From Roseicyclus sp. (lineage in GTDB: Bacteria; Pseudomonadota; Alphaproteobacteria; Rhodobacterales; Rhodobacteraceae), in contig JAGYLB010000070.1 in assembly GCA_018401055.1 (NCBI GenBank), forward strand, positions 1 to 64,000: a DNA stretch of 64,000 bases, given 5' to 3'. Position numbers and translations under genes: made by a program. Shown one piece after another: positions 1 to 11,718 of this stretch; within the stretch, counting starts at the first letter, position 1; the number at the start of each line of letters is the position of its first letter. The notes beneath the pieces are model-generated. The model searched no databases. It saw only the letters and a list, made by a program, of their open reading frames with translations, and was not told where the DNA came from.

Positions 1-832
1 TGACGAAATCATAGGCCTGATCCTCGGAACCTTCGCCCTCGGCCATGTTCACATAACCGCAAAGCCAGACGCTGGAGCCTTCGACGGTGTTGCGCTGGAA
101 CCCGACCGGAAAGCCCTCGTCGGCCAGTGCCACCGGCACCTCGTTCCAGGCCCAGGCGGCCAGAACCTGCCCCGAGGCCATCAGCTGAGCGATCTCGGCG
201 GGATCGACCCAATAGTTGAGCAGATTGCCATGCACCTCGCGCAGCCAGGCCGATGCCGCCTCGAACTGCGCATCGGTCACGTTGGCCCAGTTGGTGACGC
301 CGGTGGCAAGATAGGCCAGCGCATAGGCGTCATCGACGTTGTCGGGGATCGACAGGCGACCGGCATAGGCCGGGTTGGTGAAGATGGACAGGCTCGCCAA
401 ATCCTCGGCCGGGACTTCATCGGCATTGTAGGCGATTGCGGTCGAGCCGAAATCGGTCGGCAGGAAGAACAGATCGGCGGTGCCCGCCAGCACGTCTTGA
501 TCGACGAGCGAGGCGTTCAGCGTCTCATAGGCGGCGATGCGCGAGCGGTCCCACGGCTCGATGATGCCCGAGGCCTGCCAGCGCGGCACGGAGCCTGCGC
601 AGATATGGGTCACATCCGACCGGAACCCGGCGAGCAGGCGCTGGAACGCCTCGTCCTCGTCCCCGAAGAACACGAATTCCGGCGCGGCGCCGTGGGTTTC
701 GATGAAGGGCTGGTGAAACTCCGGGTTCTCGAACCCGGAATAGTCGAACACCAGCAGGTCTTGCGCCTGCGCGAAGGTGGGCGAGGCAAGCGCGAGGGCC
801 ATGGCAGTGCCAAGGGCGGTGCGATAGGTCAT
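1..832 (-). CDS. Extracellular solute-binding protein, spermidine/putrescine (PotD/PotF) type, C-terminus cut by window edge
   Basis: The reading frame is open for 277 codons from ATG at 832 down to base 1, so the C-terminus is outside the window. It starts with a signal peptide (MTYRTALGTALAMALASPTFA, cut after AQA). The mature part reads DLLVFDYSGFENPEFHQPF and later has WQASGIIEPWD, FFLPTDFGSTAIAYN and ESVWLCGYVN-like segments typical of periplasmic polyamine-type binding proteins (family knowledge). It would capture a small solute in the periplasm for an ABC importer whose other subunits are not visible. The substrate cannot be read from sequence; iron(III) or other small-molecule binding proteins of the same fold are alternatives. 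Confidence 0.8.
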   Translation of the reverse strand, partial: MTYRTALGTAMALALASPTFAQAQDLLVFDYSGFENPEFHQPFIETHGAAPEFVFFGDEDEAFQRLLAGFRSDVTHICAGSVPRWQASGIIEPWDRSRIAAYETLNASLVDQDVLAGTADLFFLPTDFGSTAIAYNADEVPAEDLASLSIFTNPAYAGRLSIPDNVDDAYALAYLATGVTNWANVTDAQFEAASAWLREVHGNLLNYWVDPAEIAQLMASGQVLAAWAWNEVPVALADEGFPVGFQRNTVEGSSVWLCGYVNMAEGEGSEDQAYDFV

Positions 833-1217
833 GATTGTTCGATCCCTGTTGGAGTGCGTTTTGGGGGTCAGAGCAGCGCCAGAGGTAAGGTGGCCCTTTC
901 TCTTCGACAAGGGAATTCGCGGCAGTTCTTTCGACTGGTCAACCGTATGACGGGGCATGCTGAATGTCCGGGCGGCTCGATGCGTTTCGCTCGCGCTTTG
1001 CGCGGCATAGTTGCGAGGCGGGCCTGAGATGCGGGCCTACGTCCTGACGGTTGCGACCGTTGTCCCTCGGGTGCTTCCCATCCCCGTTCTTGTCCAGATA
1101 CGGTCCGCGGTCTGCTGCCCGGCCTGATCGATCCACCAAGGCCGGTTTTCATTTGTCAGGCTGCAGGCGGTCTGACACCGTCTTGCGAACAATCCGGAGT
1201 CGCCGGGGGCGGCCGCC
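833..1217. other. Intergenic region between divergent genes, with one inverted repeat
   Basis: About 385 bases separate the binding-protein gene (minus) from the DUF2182 gene (plus). I see no convincing coding frame on either strand. The only structure noted is an inverted repeat at 1154-1177, arms TGTCAG and CTGACA around 12 bases, ending 41 bases before the DUF2182 start. It could be an operator for the downstream genes, but no regulator is adjacent. Confidence 0.4.
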
Positions 1218-1975
1218 ATGATCGCCACCCGCATCCGCCTGATGGGCCGCCCGCACTGGCTTGGCCTTTACGCCGCCATTCTAGGGGCTTGGGCGGTGCT
1301 TTATGCCATGGCGCTGCCTGCCGATCTGCGCGAGGCGGGCGCTGTCTATGGTCTTGACCTGCTGGCCGCACTTTGTGTCGCAACGCCAGATGCGGCCGGG
1401 CTTTTGGGGTTGGTGGCGATGTGGGCGCTGATGTCGGCGGCGATGATGCCTTCACGGCGCTGCCCGCACTGACCATCTACGACGATCTGTCCAGCGCGGG
1501 GCAAGACGCGATTTTCGCATCTTGTGGCGGGCTATCTTGCGATCTGGCTGGTCTTCTCGGTCGTGGCTGCCGCAGCGCAAATGGCGCTGTTCTCCACGGG
1601 GTTGCTCGACCCGTTCGGCACCAGCCTGTCCACCGGCCTGTCGGCGGGTTGCTGGCGCTGGCGGGCGCGTATCAGTTCACCCCGCTCAAGGCGGCCTGCC
1701 TGTCGAAATGCCGCGCGCCGATGATGTTCTTCTTGCAGCATTGGGACGAAGGACCGTGGCGCAACGGGCTCCGGCTTGGGGCGGTCTGCCTGGGCTGTTG
1801 CTGGGCGCTGATGCTGCTGGCCTTCGTGGGCGGCGTGATGAACCTTGCCTTCATGGGGTTGGCCACGGTCTTGATGGCGCTGGAAAAACTGCCCATGCTC
1901 GGGCGCTGGCTGACGCGGCCCATGGGCGTGGGTCTGCTGGCGGCCGCGGCGCTGACACTTGCAACGGGATCTTGA
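1218..1975 (+). CDS. DUF2182 family integral membrane protein (frameshifted in this sequence)
   Basis: The protein is read across three frames. From ATG 1218 it gives a hydrophobic N-terminus and the family hallmark MWALMSAAMM, then shifts near 1450 into TALPALTIYDDLSS, near 1515 into VAGYLAIWLVFSVVAAAAQ, and near 1645 into LLALAGAYQFTPLKAACL and PMMFFLQHWDEGPWRNGLR, ending at TGA 1973-1975. The shifts fit base miscalls in runs (CCC to CC, TTT to TTTT, GGGG to GGG). DUF2182 proteins are predicted metal-binding membrane proteins of unknown function (family knowledge). A strong ribosome-binding site and the next gene follow directly, so the pair is probably co-transcribed. Confidence 0.8.
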
Positions 1976-1989
1976 GAAGGAGGACGGAC

Positions 1990-2685
1990 ATGGCCAGCGA
2001 CCGCATCACCACGACGGCAACGATCGACAACCGCGCGGCGGGCGCGCGGAAATCCGGGCAAGGCACGGTGGATTGGGCCATCAAGGGCGAGTTGATCCTG
2101 AATTGCAACTGCACCGTCTTTTGCCCCTGCGTCATTTCCTTGGGCCTGCATCCGCCGACCGAGGGACATTGCCAGACATGGGGCGGCGTGCGGATCGACA
2201 GCGGGCATTACGGCAGCACTGACCTGTCGGGGCTCAACATCGGCCTGTTGATCGAGATCCCCGGGATGATGAGCCGCGGCAACTGGAAGGTGGCGCTCTA
2301 TATCGACGAGCGCGCAAGCGATGACCCGCCTATCGCCGGTCTGGTCGACATCTTTTCGGGCAAGGCCAAGGGGACCACGGGCCTGTTCAGCGTGCTGGTG
2401 GGCGAAGTGATCGGCGTCGAGCGCCAGCCCGTGCGCTACGAGACCGAAGGCAAGACCCGCCACATCACCGTTGGCCGTCAGATCGACGGCGTGGTGCATC
2501 CGGTCGCGGGCAAGAACCCCGACGAGGATATCGTGATCCGCAACACGAAATACTGGATGGGGCCCGACATCACGGTCGCCATCGCGACCAAGGGGCGGGT
2601 GCGCGCGCATGGACGTGTCTGGGATTTCCATGGAAGGTCGGCCGAGATCTGCCAGATCGACTGGTCGGGGCCGGGAAAGGGGTAA
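1990..2685 (+). CDS. DUF1326 domain-containing protein
   Basis: A 231-residue intact frame with start ATG 1990 chosen because GAGAAGGAGG lies just upstream; an upstream open stretch in the same frame is a shadow of the previous gene. The most notable segment is the Cys-rich ELILNCNCTVFCPCV near residue 40, which has the look of a metal or redox site (inference). The rest is a soluble beta-rich sequence without a signal peptide. DUF1326 genes often neighbour DUF2182 genes (family knowledge) and the two are adjacent here, so a shared role, perhaps in metal handling, is plausible but undemonstrated. The next gene starts 4 bases after the TAA. Confidence 0.85.
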   Translation: MASDRITTTATIDNRAAGARKSGQGTVDWAIKGELILNCNCTVFCPCVISLGLHPPTEGHCQTWGGVRIDSGHYGSTDLSGLNIGLLIEIPGMMSRGNWKVALYIDERASDDPPIAGLVDIFSGKAKGTTGLFSVLVGEVIGVERQPVRYETEGKTRHITVGRQIDGVVHPVAGKNPDEDIVIRNTKYWMGPDITVAIATKGRVRAHGRVWDFHGRSAEICQIDWSGPGKG

Positions 2686-2689
2686 GGCG

Positions 2690-3205
2690 ATGATCACGCC
2701 CGAATATTACCAAAAAATGGCGCGCTACAACGCGTGGCAGAACCAGCAGATCTTCATGGCCGCCGATGCCTTGCCCGAGGCCGCGCGCGACGCGGATCGC
2801 GGGGCGTTTTTCGGTTCCATCCGGCGCACGCTCAGCCATCTGATGTGGGGCGATCTCATGTGGATGTCGCGCTTCGAGGGGGGCGAGGGGCCCGGTGGCG
2901 GCATCGCGGACTCGCCCGACCGGTTTGACTGGACCACGCTGATGGCCGAACGCCCGAAGCTCGACGCGCGCATCGCGGGTTGGGCCTGGATGGTGACGCC
3001 CGAGGATCTGGCCGGCGAGTTGCGGTGGTATTCCGGTGCCCTTGGCCGCGAGCTGTCCAAGCCCTATGCGCTATGCGTCATGCATGTCTTCAACCACCAG
3101 ACCCATCATCGCGGGCAGGTGCATGCGTTGCTGACGGCCGCGGGCGCAAGGCCCGGCGACACCGATCTGTTCATCATGCCTGACGAGATTTCGGAATGGA
3201 GATAA
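2690..3205 (+). CDS. DinB family protein (putative metal-dependent enzyme)
   Basis: A 171-residue protein starting MITPEYYQKMARYNAWQNQQ, 4 bases behind the DUF1326 stop, so probably in the same transcript. It has the DinB/YfiT-type four-helix layout with histidines in RRTLSHLMWGDLMW (about residues 44-57) and HVFNHQTHHRGQVHALL (about residues 133-149), the usual metal-binding positions. Members include thiol transferases and stress-induced proteins; the substrate cannot be inferred here. The length is normal for the family and no frameshift is seen. Confidence 0.85.
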   Translation: MITPEYYQKMARYNAWQNQQIFMAADALPEAARDADRGAFFGSIRRTLSHLMWGDLMWMSRFEGGEGPGGGIADSPDRFDWTTLMAERPKLDARIAGWAWMVTPEDLAGELRWYSGALGRELSKPYALCVMHVFNHQTHHRGQVHALLTAAGARPGDTDLFIMPDEISEWR

Positions 3206-3269
3206 AAACGTAAAGACAATTTGTTGTGTGGAAAACTTCGCGCAACACATGAAGATGAGGGAGAGCGAC

Positions 3270-4250
3270 ATGACATTCCGCGCATTGGTGGTGGAAAAGG
3301 ATGAGGCGGGCGAAACCTCGGCCTCGGTGCAGGTGCTTGACGACAGCCGCCTGCCGCAGGGCGATGTGACCGTCGCGGTGGACTATTCCACGGTCAACTA
3401 CAAGGACGGGCTCTGCCTCGGGTCGGGGGGCGGTTTGGTCAGGACCTACCCCCATGTGCCCGGCATCGATTTCGCCGGTACGGTCGAGACCTCGGATGAT
3501 CCGCGTTACAGCCCTGGCGACAAGGTCGTGCTGACCGGCTGGCGCGTGGGCGAGGTGCATTGGGGCGGCCATGCGCAAAAGGCGCGCGTCAAGGCGGATT
3601 GGCTGGTACCGCTGCCCGATGGTCTGACCACGCGGGCCGCGATGGCGGTGGGCACGGCGGGCTTGACCGCGATGCTGGCGGTGATGGCGCTGGAAGATCA
3701 CGGGCTGAAGCCGGGGCAGGGGCCGGTTCTGGTGACCGGCGCGGCCGGCGGTGTCGGATCTGTAGCGACCGCGATTCTGGCCCATCTGGGGTATGAGGTG
3801 GCCGCCGTGACCGGCCGTCCCGAAACCGCCGAATACCTGACCGCGCTGGGGGCCACGCGGATCGTCCCGCGCGAGGAACTGGCCGAAACGGTCAAGCGCC
3901 CGCTGGAGGCTGAGACCTGGGCGGGCTGTGTCGATGCGGTGGGCGGCGCGATGCTGGCGCGCGTGCTGGGGCAGATGAAATATGCTGCCTCGGTCGCGGC
4001 GGTGGGCCTGGCCGGGGGCGCGGGCCTGCCCGCCACGGTGATCCCCTTTCTGCTGCGGGGGGTGAACCTTTTGGGCATCGACAGCGTGATGCGCCCCTTC
4101 ACCGACCGCCAGCGCGCCTGGGGCCGCATCGCGCGAGATCTGCCCATGGACCGGCTGGAGGCGATGATCTTGCCCGCCACACTGGCGGATCTGCCGGGTC
4201 TGGGCCGGGCGATCCTGAAGGGCGGAGTGCGGGGCCGGGTTGGTCGTTGA
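3270..4250 (+). CDS. acuI: Acrylyl-CoA reductase (NADPH), AcuI/YhdH family
   Basis: A 326-residue zinc-independent medium-chain dehydrogenase/reductase. The start ATG 3270 follows GAGGGAGAG; an in-frame upstream extension lacks such a site. The N-terminal domain has VDYSTVNYKDGLCLGSGGGL and PHVPGIDFAGTV, and the nucleotide-binding domain has VLVTGAAGGVGSVA near residues 149-162. In this family AcuI reduces toxic acryloyl-CoA to propionyl-CoA, a step of dimethylsulfoniopropionate and acrylate use in marine Rhodobacteraceae (family knowledge). No DMSP lyase or acuR gene lies next to it here, so a role in propionate-type metabolism alone is possible. Confidence 0.88.
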   Translation: MTFRALVVEKDEAGETSASVQVLDDSRLPQGDVTVAVDYSTVNYKDGLCLGSGGGLVRTYPHVPGIDFAGTVETSDDPRYSPGDKVVLTGWRVGEVHWGGHAQKARVKADWLVPLPDGLTTRAAMAVGTAGLTAMLAVMALEDHGLKPGQGPVLVTGAAGGVGSVATAILAHLGYEVAAVTGRPETAEYLTALGATRIVPREELAETVKRPLEAETWAGCVDAVGGAMLARVLGQMKYAASVAAVGLAGGAGLPATVIPFLLRGVNLLGIDSVMRPFTDRQRAWGRIARDLPMDRLEAMILPATLADLPGLGRAILKGGVRGRVGR

Positions 4251-4315
4251 CGTGCGGGCCTGAGGCTGCCGCGCATTGACCGGGCCGTCCCTTTCGTGTT
4301 TGGCCTCGCGTCTGC

Positions 4316-4340
4316 ATATGTGTGGAAAGATGAAGCGGGG
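4316..4340 (+). repeat. Short intergenic repeat, copy 1 (GGAAAGATGAAGCGGGG core)
   Basis: The sequence GTGTGGAAAGATGAAGCGG lies 12 bases before the rlmE start. Two close relatives occur in this window (18671-18698 and, inverted, 38813-38839), each in a non-coding gap. The shared core is GGAAAGATGAAG followed by a G-run. Confidence 0.6.
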
Positions 4341-4351
4341 CGCGGAACAGC

Positions 4352-5059
4352 ATGGTCAAGACGCCAAGCGGCAAGAACATCAGCGGACGCGGCCAGCGCA
4401 GTTGCGCCAGAGGTCAAGACGCGCGCGAGGCTGTGAGCTCCACCCTTTGGCTGGAGCGGCAGTTGAACGACCCCACGTCCAGCGCGCCAAGCGCGAAGGC
4501 TATCGTGGACGCGCGGCCTTCAAGATCATGGAACTGGACGACAAATACCGCTTTCTCGTGCCCGGCGCGCGGTAGTCGATCTGGGCTGTGCGCCCGGTGG
4601 CTGGTGCCAGGTCGCGGTGCCGCGCATCAACGCGCTGGGGGAGAAATCGGGCAAGGCGGTGGGGCGGATCATCGGCGTCGATCTGCAGGCGGTCGATCCC
4701 ATCCCGGGGGCCGAGTTGCATGTGCTCGATTTCATGGAAGATGGCGCCGAGGAGAAGGTGAAGACCTGGCTGGGCGGGCGGGCCGATGTGGTGATGAGCG
4801 ACATGGCGGCCTCGGCCTCGGGGCACAAGCAGACGGACCACAACCGCATCGTGGCGCTGTGCGAAGCGGCGGCGGCGCTGGCCTTCGACGTGCTGGAGCC
4901 GGGCGGCACCTTCGTCGCCAAGGTGCTGGCGGGGGGGGCCGAAACCGGGTTGCAGACGCTGCTCAAGCAGCGCTTCGAAAAGGTGGCGAACGTGAAGCCG
5001 CCAGCGTCGCGCGCGGACAGTTCGGAGAAATTCGTGGTCGCGACAGGGTTTCGCGGCTG

Positions 5060-5060
<1 letters not shown>
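4352..5060 (+). CDS. rlmE: 23S rRNA (uridine-2'-O) methyltransferase RlmE (FtsJ), frameshifted in this sequence
   Basis: The frame begins [16 protein letters not shown], then changes several times: [47 protein letters not shown], then a clean run to TGA 5058-5060 containing [19 protein letters not shown] and [11 protein letters not shown]. These are the SAM-binding motif (DLGCAPGGW) and the K-D-K-E type catalytic surroundings of FtsJ/RlmE, which methylates U2552 of 23S rRNA. At least three shifts are visible (about 4400-4440, 4466, 4571); two fit loss of one base in CCCCC and GGG. The stop overlaps the next start by one base. Confidence 0.88.
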
Positions 5061-7385
<2,325 letters not shown>

Positions 7386-7413
7386 GTGAGGTGCGGGCGT
7401 TCGGAGGTGTTCC

Positions 7414-8572
7414 ATGACGCCGGGCGCGCGCTGCAGCAGCCATCGAGGGTCTTGGATGATTGGCAGCGGGGCATGCCCGTGGAACAGGCGCTGACCAATT
7501 GGGGCGCGGCGCGTTATGCCGGGTCCGGGTGACCGGGCGGCTGTGCGCGATCACGTCTACGACGTGTTGCGCGCGCGCGCGGCAGTTGCGCGGCACTTGG
7601 CGGCGGCGAGAGCGGGCGGGCGCTGATCCTTGGTGTGTTGCGATTGCAAGGGGTTGATCCGGAGGGGCTTTTCACCGGTGCGCCGCATGCCCCGGCAGGT
7701 CTGAGCGATGCGGAGGTGACGGTGGGCGCGGTGCCCGATCTCACCGCAGATGTGCCCGGCTGGACCCTGCCGCTGTTGCGCGACCGTGTCGGCGTGCACC
7801 TGCCGGACCTGCTTGAGACATTTCGCCACCGTGCCCCGCTTTACCTGCGCGTCAATCGGCGGCGCGCCACCCGGTGCCGAGGTCATCTCGCGTCTTGCAA
7901 GCGAAGGCGTGGAGGCCATCGCCGATCCGCGGGTGGACACGGCGCTTGAGGTCGTTTCGGGGGCGCGGCGGGTCAAATCCTCCCGCGCCTATGCCGAGGG
8001 GTGGGTGGAGCCGCAGGATCTGTCGGTGCAGATTGCGCTGGCCGCTAGTCGATTGGCCCGGTGGGCGCATCCTCGATTATTGCGCGGGTGGCGGGGGCAA
8101 GGCACTGGCCATCGCGGATGCTTGCGCGGCGCAGGTTCTGGCCCATGATGCCCTGCCGCGCCGGATGGCCGACCTGCCCGCACGGGCTGAGCGGGCGGGT
8201 GTGCACATTCCCATCCTTGCGGCCTCTGGGCTGGTATCGGCCGGTCGTTTCGAGGCGGTGCTGTGCGATGTGCCCTGTTCGGGAAGCGGCACCTGGCGGC
8301 GCGACCCGGAGGCCAAATGGCGGCTGAACCCGACCCGTTTGGCGGAACTTGAGCAGGTGCAGGCCGCGATCCTGGATGAGGCCGCCCCACTGCTCCTGCC
8401 GGGAGGGCGGATTGTCTACATGACCTGCTCGCTCTTTCGGGGTGAGAACGAAGCGCAAGTCGACGCCTTTCTCATGCGTCATCCCGGCTGGCGGCTGGAC
8501 GGGGCCGGCATCGACACGCCGCTTTCGGCATCGGACGGGTTCTTTCACGCCGTTCTGCGCGCTCCCGCGTGA
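7414..8572 (+). CDS. RsmB-type rRNA (cytosine-C5) methyltransferase, frameshifted in this sequence
   Basis: The start is taken at ATG 7414 (MTPGAR), 11 bases behind GGAGG. The coding frame breaks at about 7440, 7510-7580, 7850 and 8050, then runs clean to TGA 8570-8572. Recognisable parts are an N-terminal NusB-like region (ALILGVLRLQGVDPEGLF), ILDYCAGGGGKALAIAD as the SAM site, motif IV CDVPCSGSGTWRRDPEAKW and motif VI VYMTCSLFRGENE. The two motif cysteines mark the RsmB/Sun and RsmF group of RNA m5C methyltransferases. The NusB-like domain favours 16S rRNA C967 methylation (family knowledge). Confidence 0.82.
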
Positions 8573-8607
8573 ACACGCGCACGCCATCCAGCTGGATTTG
8601 TGGTATT

Positions 8608-8623
8608 TTAAGCTTCGTTTAAC
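8608..8623 (+). promoter_or_regulatory. CtrA-type binding site upstream of cckA
   Basis: TTAA-GCTTCGT-TTAAC is an exact match to the alphaproteobacterial CtrA consensus TTAA-N7-TTAAC. It sits 44 bases before the cckA start in an AT-rich patch. CckA is the kinase that feeds phosphate to CtrA, so feedback control of cckA is suggested (inference). Confidence 0.65.
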
Positions 8624-8667
8624 CATTGCATGGCTAGACATGTTCGAAACCATGCGTGTGTTGTGCG

Positions 8668-11037
8668 ATGAAGGGGGTCCTTGTGACGGATGAGGCCGAG
8701 GCCACACGACGTTTGATCGGCCATGGCGCGCGGGCGCGATTGCAACCTGTCGTGATCATCGCCTGCGGGGTTCTCGCGGCGGTGGGCGCGGTCTTGGTCG
8801 GTCCGCTGGCGGCGCCCTGGACCGCAGCGTCATGGGCGGTGGCAGGCGGCCTTTTCGCTGCAGGTCTGCTGCTGAGCCTGCGCCGGATACGGCAGAAGTC
8901 CTGCGGCTGAGAGGCGCTTTGCGTGCCGCTTTGGGTCTGATGCAACATGACCCAAGCCCCTGTTTTTGCACTGATGCCGGTGGTGCGATCGTCTGCCAGA
9001 ACGACGCTTCCATCCGTCGTTTCGGCGACCGATCGGGGCAATCCTTGGCGCGCGCCATTTCGGGGATGCTGCCCAATGCCGCAGCCGTGGTCTTTCGCCA
9101 TGAGACTGCGCTCGACCGACGACAATCGGCGCACGAGACAGTCATCACCCCGCGCGGCACCGTGCGGTTGACGGCGCATGAGCTCGGGGCAGGCGTCTTC
9201 TGGCGCATCGATGACCAGGGCGCGGCTGTGCATCATGCCGGGGACGGGATCGGGCTGCCGATGATGGTGGTCAGCCAATCCGACACGATCCTGTCGATGA
9301 ATGCCGCCATGCGCGATGTGCTGGGGCGACGGGCCACCCGCGGCCCGGTGGCAGTGTTCTGACGAGGTCCCGGTGGTCGCGGGGCGCCGCACCCGCCTCA
9401 GGGCGAGCACGGGTCCGATCGAGGTGGTTCCGGTGGTGGTCGCGGCCCGAGATGGCAGGCGCGAGGTCTATGCCGTCCCGGGTCTGTCCGAGCCGCCTGC
9501 GGCTTCGGTCGCGGCGCGCGCCTTCGAGGCCCTGCCGGTTGCGCTGTTGCACATCGGGTCGGACGGGCGGCTGCTTGCCTCCAATCGGCATGCGCAACAG
9601 TTGCTCGGTATGTCCCCTGATGCCTCCGGCACCCTGTCGGCCTTCGTCGAAGGGCTGGGGCGGCCAGTGAACGACTGGGTCATGGATACGCTGTCCGAGC
9701 GGATCCCCGACCGCTCAGAGGTGGTCCGCGCGCGCAGACGTGATCTGGAATTGTTCGTGCAAATCACGCTGAGCCGGATCACCGACGCCACCGGCCCGTC
9801 GCTGCTGGCAGTGCTGCATGACGCCACCGAGCTCAAGACGCTGGAACAGCAATTCATCCAAAGCCAGAAGATGCAGGCCATAGGTGAGCTGGCGGGCGGC
9901 GTGGCGCATGATTTCAACAACCTTCTGACCGCGATTGCCGGGCACTGCGACCTTCTTATGCTGCGCCACGACCAAGGCGATCCGGATTACGCCGATCTCG
10001 TGCAGATCAACCAGAACGCCAACCGGGCGGCTGCGCTGGTTGGGCAATTGCTGGCCTTTTCACGCAAGCAGACGCTCGAGCCCGAGATCCTCGACCTGCG
10101 CGACACGATGGGCGAGTTGACGCATCTGCTCAACCGTCTGGTGGGCGAGAAGATCAGCCTGACGCTGAGCCATGACCCGGCCCTTCTGCCGATCCGGGCC
10201 GACCGGCGGCAGCTCGATCAGGTGATCATGAACCTTGTGGTAAACGCACGCGACGCCATGCCCGACGGCGGGAGAGTCCAGGTCGAGACCCGCGTTGTGC
10301 GCCTGACGGAGCCGATGTACCGCGACCGGGCCGAGGTGCCTGCCGGACGCTATGTCACGATCCGGGTACGCGACCAGGGTCATGGCATCCCGCCCGACAA
10401 GCTGACGCGTATCTTCGAGCCCTTCTTTACCACCAAGCGGGTCGGAGAGGGGACGGGTCTGGGCCTGTCGATGGCTTACGGCATCGTCAAGCAGACCGGC
10501 GGCTACATCTTTGTGGACAGCGTTGTGGGCGTGGGCAGCACCTTCACCATCTACTGCCCGGTCTATGACCTACCCGCCGTGGACCCTGTCGCCTTGACCG
10601 ATTTGGCAAGCCCAACGCCGCCCTGTGCCGATCCGGAGGCCGCGGCGCCGACGGCCCTGCGCACCGCCGATGGCCCAGCCGTGGTCATGCTGGTCGAGGA
10701 TGAGGCGCCAGTGCGCGCCTTCGCATCACGCGCGCTGCGGCTCAGGGGCTATACCGTGATCGAGGCTGATTGCGCCGAGGATGCGCTGACCCAGCTGGAG
10801 GATGCTGAACTGTCCGTCGATCTCTTCGTCACCGATGTGGTGATGCCCGGCATGGACGGCCCGTCGTGGGTGCGTCAGGCGCTGGAGCGGCGGCCGGGTG
10901 TCAAGGTCGTCTTTGTATCGGGCTATGCCGAGGAGCAGCTGGAAAACGGATCGATCGGGATCCCGAATTCGGTATTTCTGGCCAAGCCCTTCTCGCTCAC
11001 CGATCTCACCGAAACCGTGCAGCGGCAATTGCACTGA
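8668..11037 (+). CDS. cckA: Hybrid sensor histidine kinase CckA, frameshifted in this sequence
   Basis: Start ATG 8668 (MKGVLVTDEAEATRR); GTG 8683 is an alternative. Two transmembrane segments (VVIIACGVLAAVGAVLVGPL and WAVAGGLFAAGLLLSL) precede PAS-like sensor regions. The frame shifts near 8897 and 9357 and is then clean to TGA 11035-11037. The kinase core has IGELAGGVAHDFNNLLTAI (phospho-His codon 9907-9909), NLVVNARDAMP, DQGHGIPPDKL and GEGTGLGLSMAYGIV. The C-terminal receiver has VMLVEDEAPVRAF and the phospho-acceptor in LFVTDVVMPGMDGP (codon 10834-10836). This order is that of CckA, which controls CtrA through ChpT. A perfect CtrA box lies just upstream. Confidence 0.9.
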
Positions 11038-11040
11038 GGC

Positions 11041-11637
11041 CTAGGGTCCGAGACTGTCCCATAGCGCGAAATCGGCGGCGGCCTCGCGCCGCAAGCGGGC
11101 CTCAATCTCTGGCGCAAGCGCCACCTCCGCCCGAGGCGACACGTTGCGGCGCGACAATTCCAGCTTGTGACCCAGCCGGGTTTCGAGAAATCCGACGGCC
11201 AGATCAAGGGTTTCGTAGCGGAACAGGTGATCGACGATGACCTTGCCCCCGGCATCCGAAACAAAGCGCGATTGTCGCCCGACGCGGGCGAATTCCGGCT
11301 CGGGGTCGGCCAGCCAGCCCTCGACGAAGGCATCGAACCCGATCCCGGCCGTCGAGGTGTCGCTGCCTGCAATCTCGGGCCGGGCGCGGTAGCGGTGCCA
11401 GCTTTTCAGCCAGTCGACCGGCTCGCGGATCACCGCCATCGTCTCCAGCTTGCGGCCTCCCTTGTTCTCGAAGAAGGGGGCAAGCTGGTTGCGCCAGCGC
11501 CGCGCGGTGACGTGCTTTTTCTCGGGCGGATTGAGAATCGCCGCGTCCGCATACGGCAAGAGCGCCTCTTCCAGCGCCGTTGTGCCTGTTTTCGGGACCG
11601 CCAGAAGCACGAGTTTGGACTTCCAGAACAACAACAT
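11041..11637 (-). CDS. Sulfotransferase family protein
   Basis: A 198-residue protein. ATG 11637 (MLLFWKSKLVLLAVPKTGTT) is preferred over an in-frame upstream start because AGGA lies 8 bases before it. VPKTGTTALEEALLPY is the 5'-phosphosulfate loop and VIREPVDWLKSWHRYR resembles the 3'-phosphate-binding segment of PAPS-dependent sulfotransferases. It is somewhat shorter than typical family members. It is convergent with cckA (3 bases apart) and divergent from recA. The acceptor, possibly a carbohydrate or lipid, cannot be deduced. Confidence 0.78.
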   Translation of the reverse strand: MLLFWKSKLVLLAVPKTGTTALEEALLPYADAAILNPPEKKHVTARRWRNQLAPFFENKGGRKLETMAVIREPVDWLKSWHRYRARPEIAGSDTSTAGIGFDAFVEGWLADPEPEFARVGRQSRFVSDAGGKVIVDHLFRYETLDLAVGFLETRLGHKLELSRRNVSPRAEVALAPEIEARLRREAAADFALWDSLGP

Positions 11638-11666
11638 GGATTTATCCTCGTGAAGCGCCCGGTGCG

Positions 11667-11683
11667 GTAACCCGTTCTTAACC
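11667..11683 (+). promoter_or_regulatory. Near-consensus CtrA-type site between the sulfotransferase gene and recA
   Basis: GTAA-CCCGTTC-TTAACC differs by one base from TTAA-N7-TTAAC. It starts 30 bases upstream of the sulfotransferase ATG and lies about 140 bases upstream of recA. With one mismatch it could occur by chance. Confidence 0.35.
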
Positions 11684-11718
11684 AATCCCGCGAAAACTGC
11701 AGGCAGACAAGAATTTAC

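Noticed and set aside
230..1027. Long plus-strand open frame of 265 codons
   Set aside because: It is antisense to the binding-protein gene, rich in Arg and Gly, lacks family features, and results from GC-rich codon bias.
3221..3247. Inverted repeat TGTTG...CAACA before acuI as an AcuR operator
   Set aside because: The arms are only five bases with mismatched flanks, and no acuR gene is nearby.
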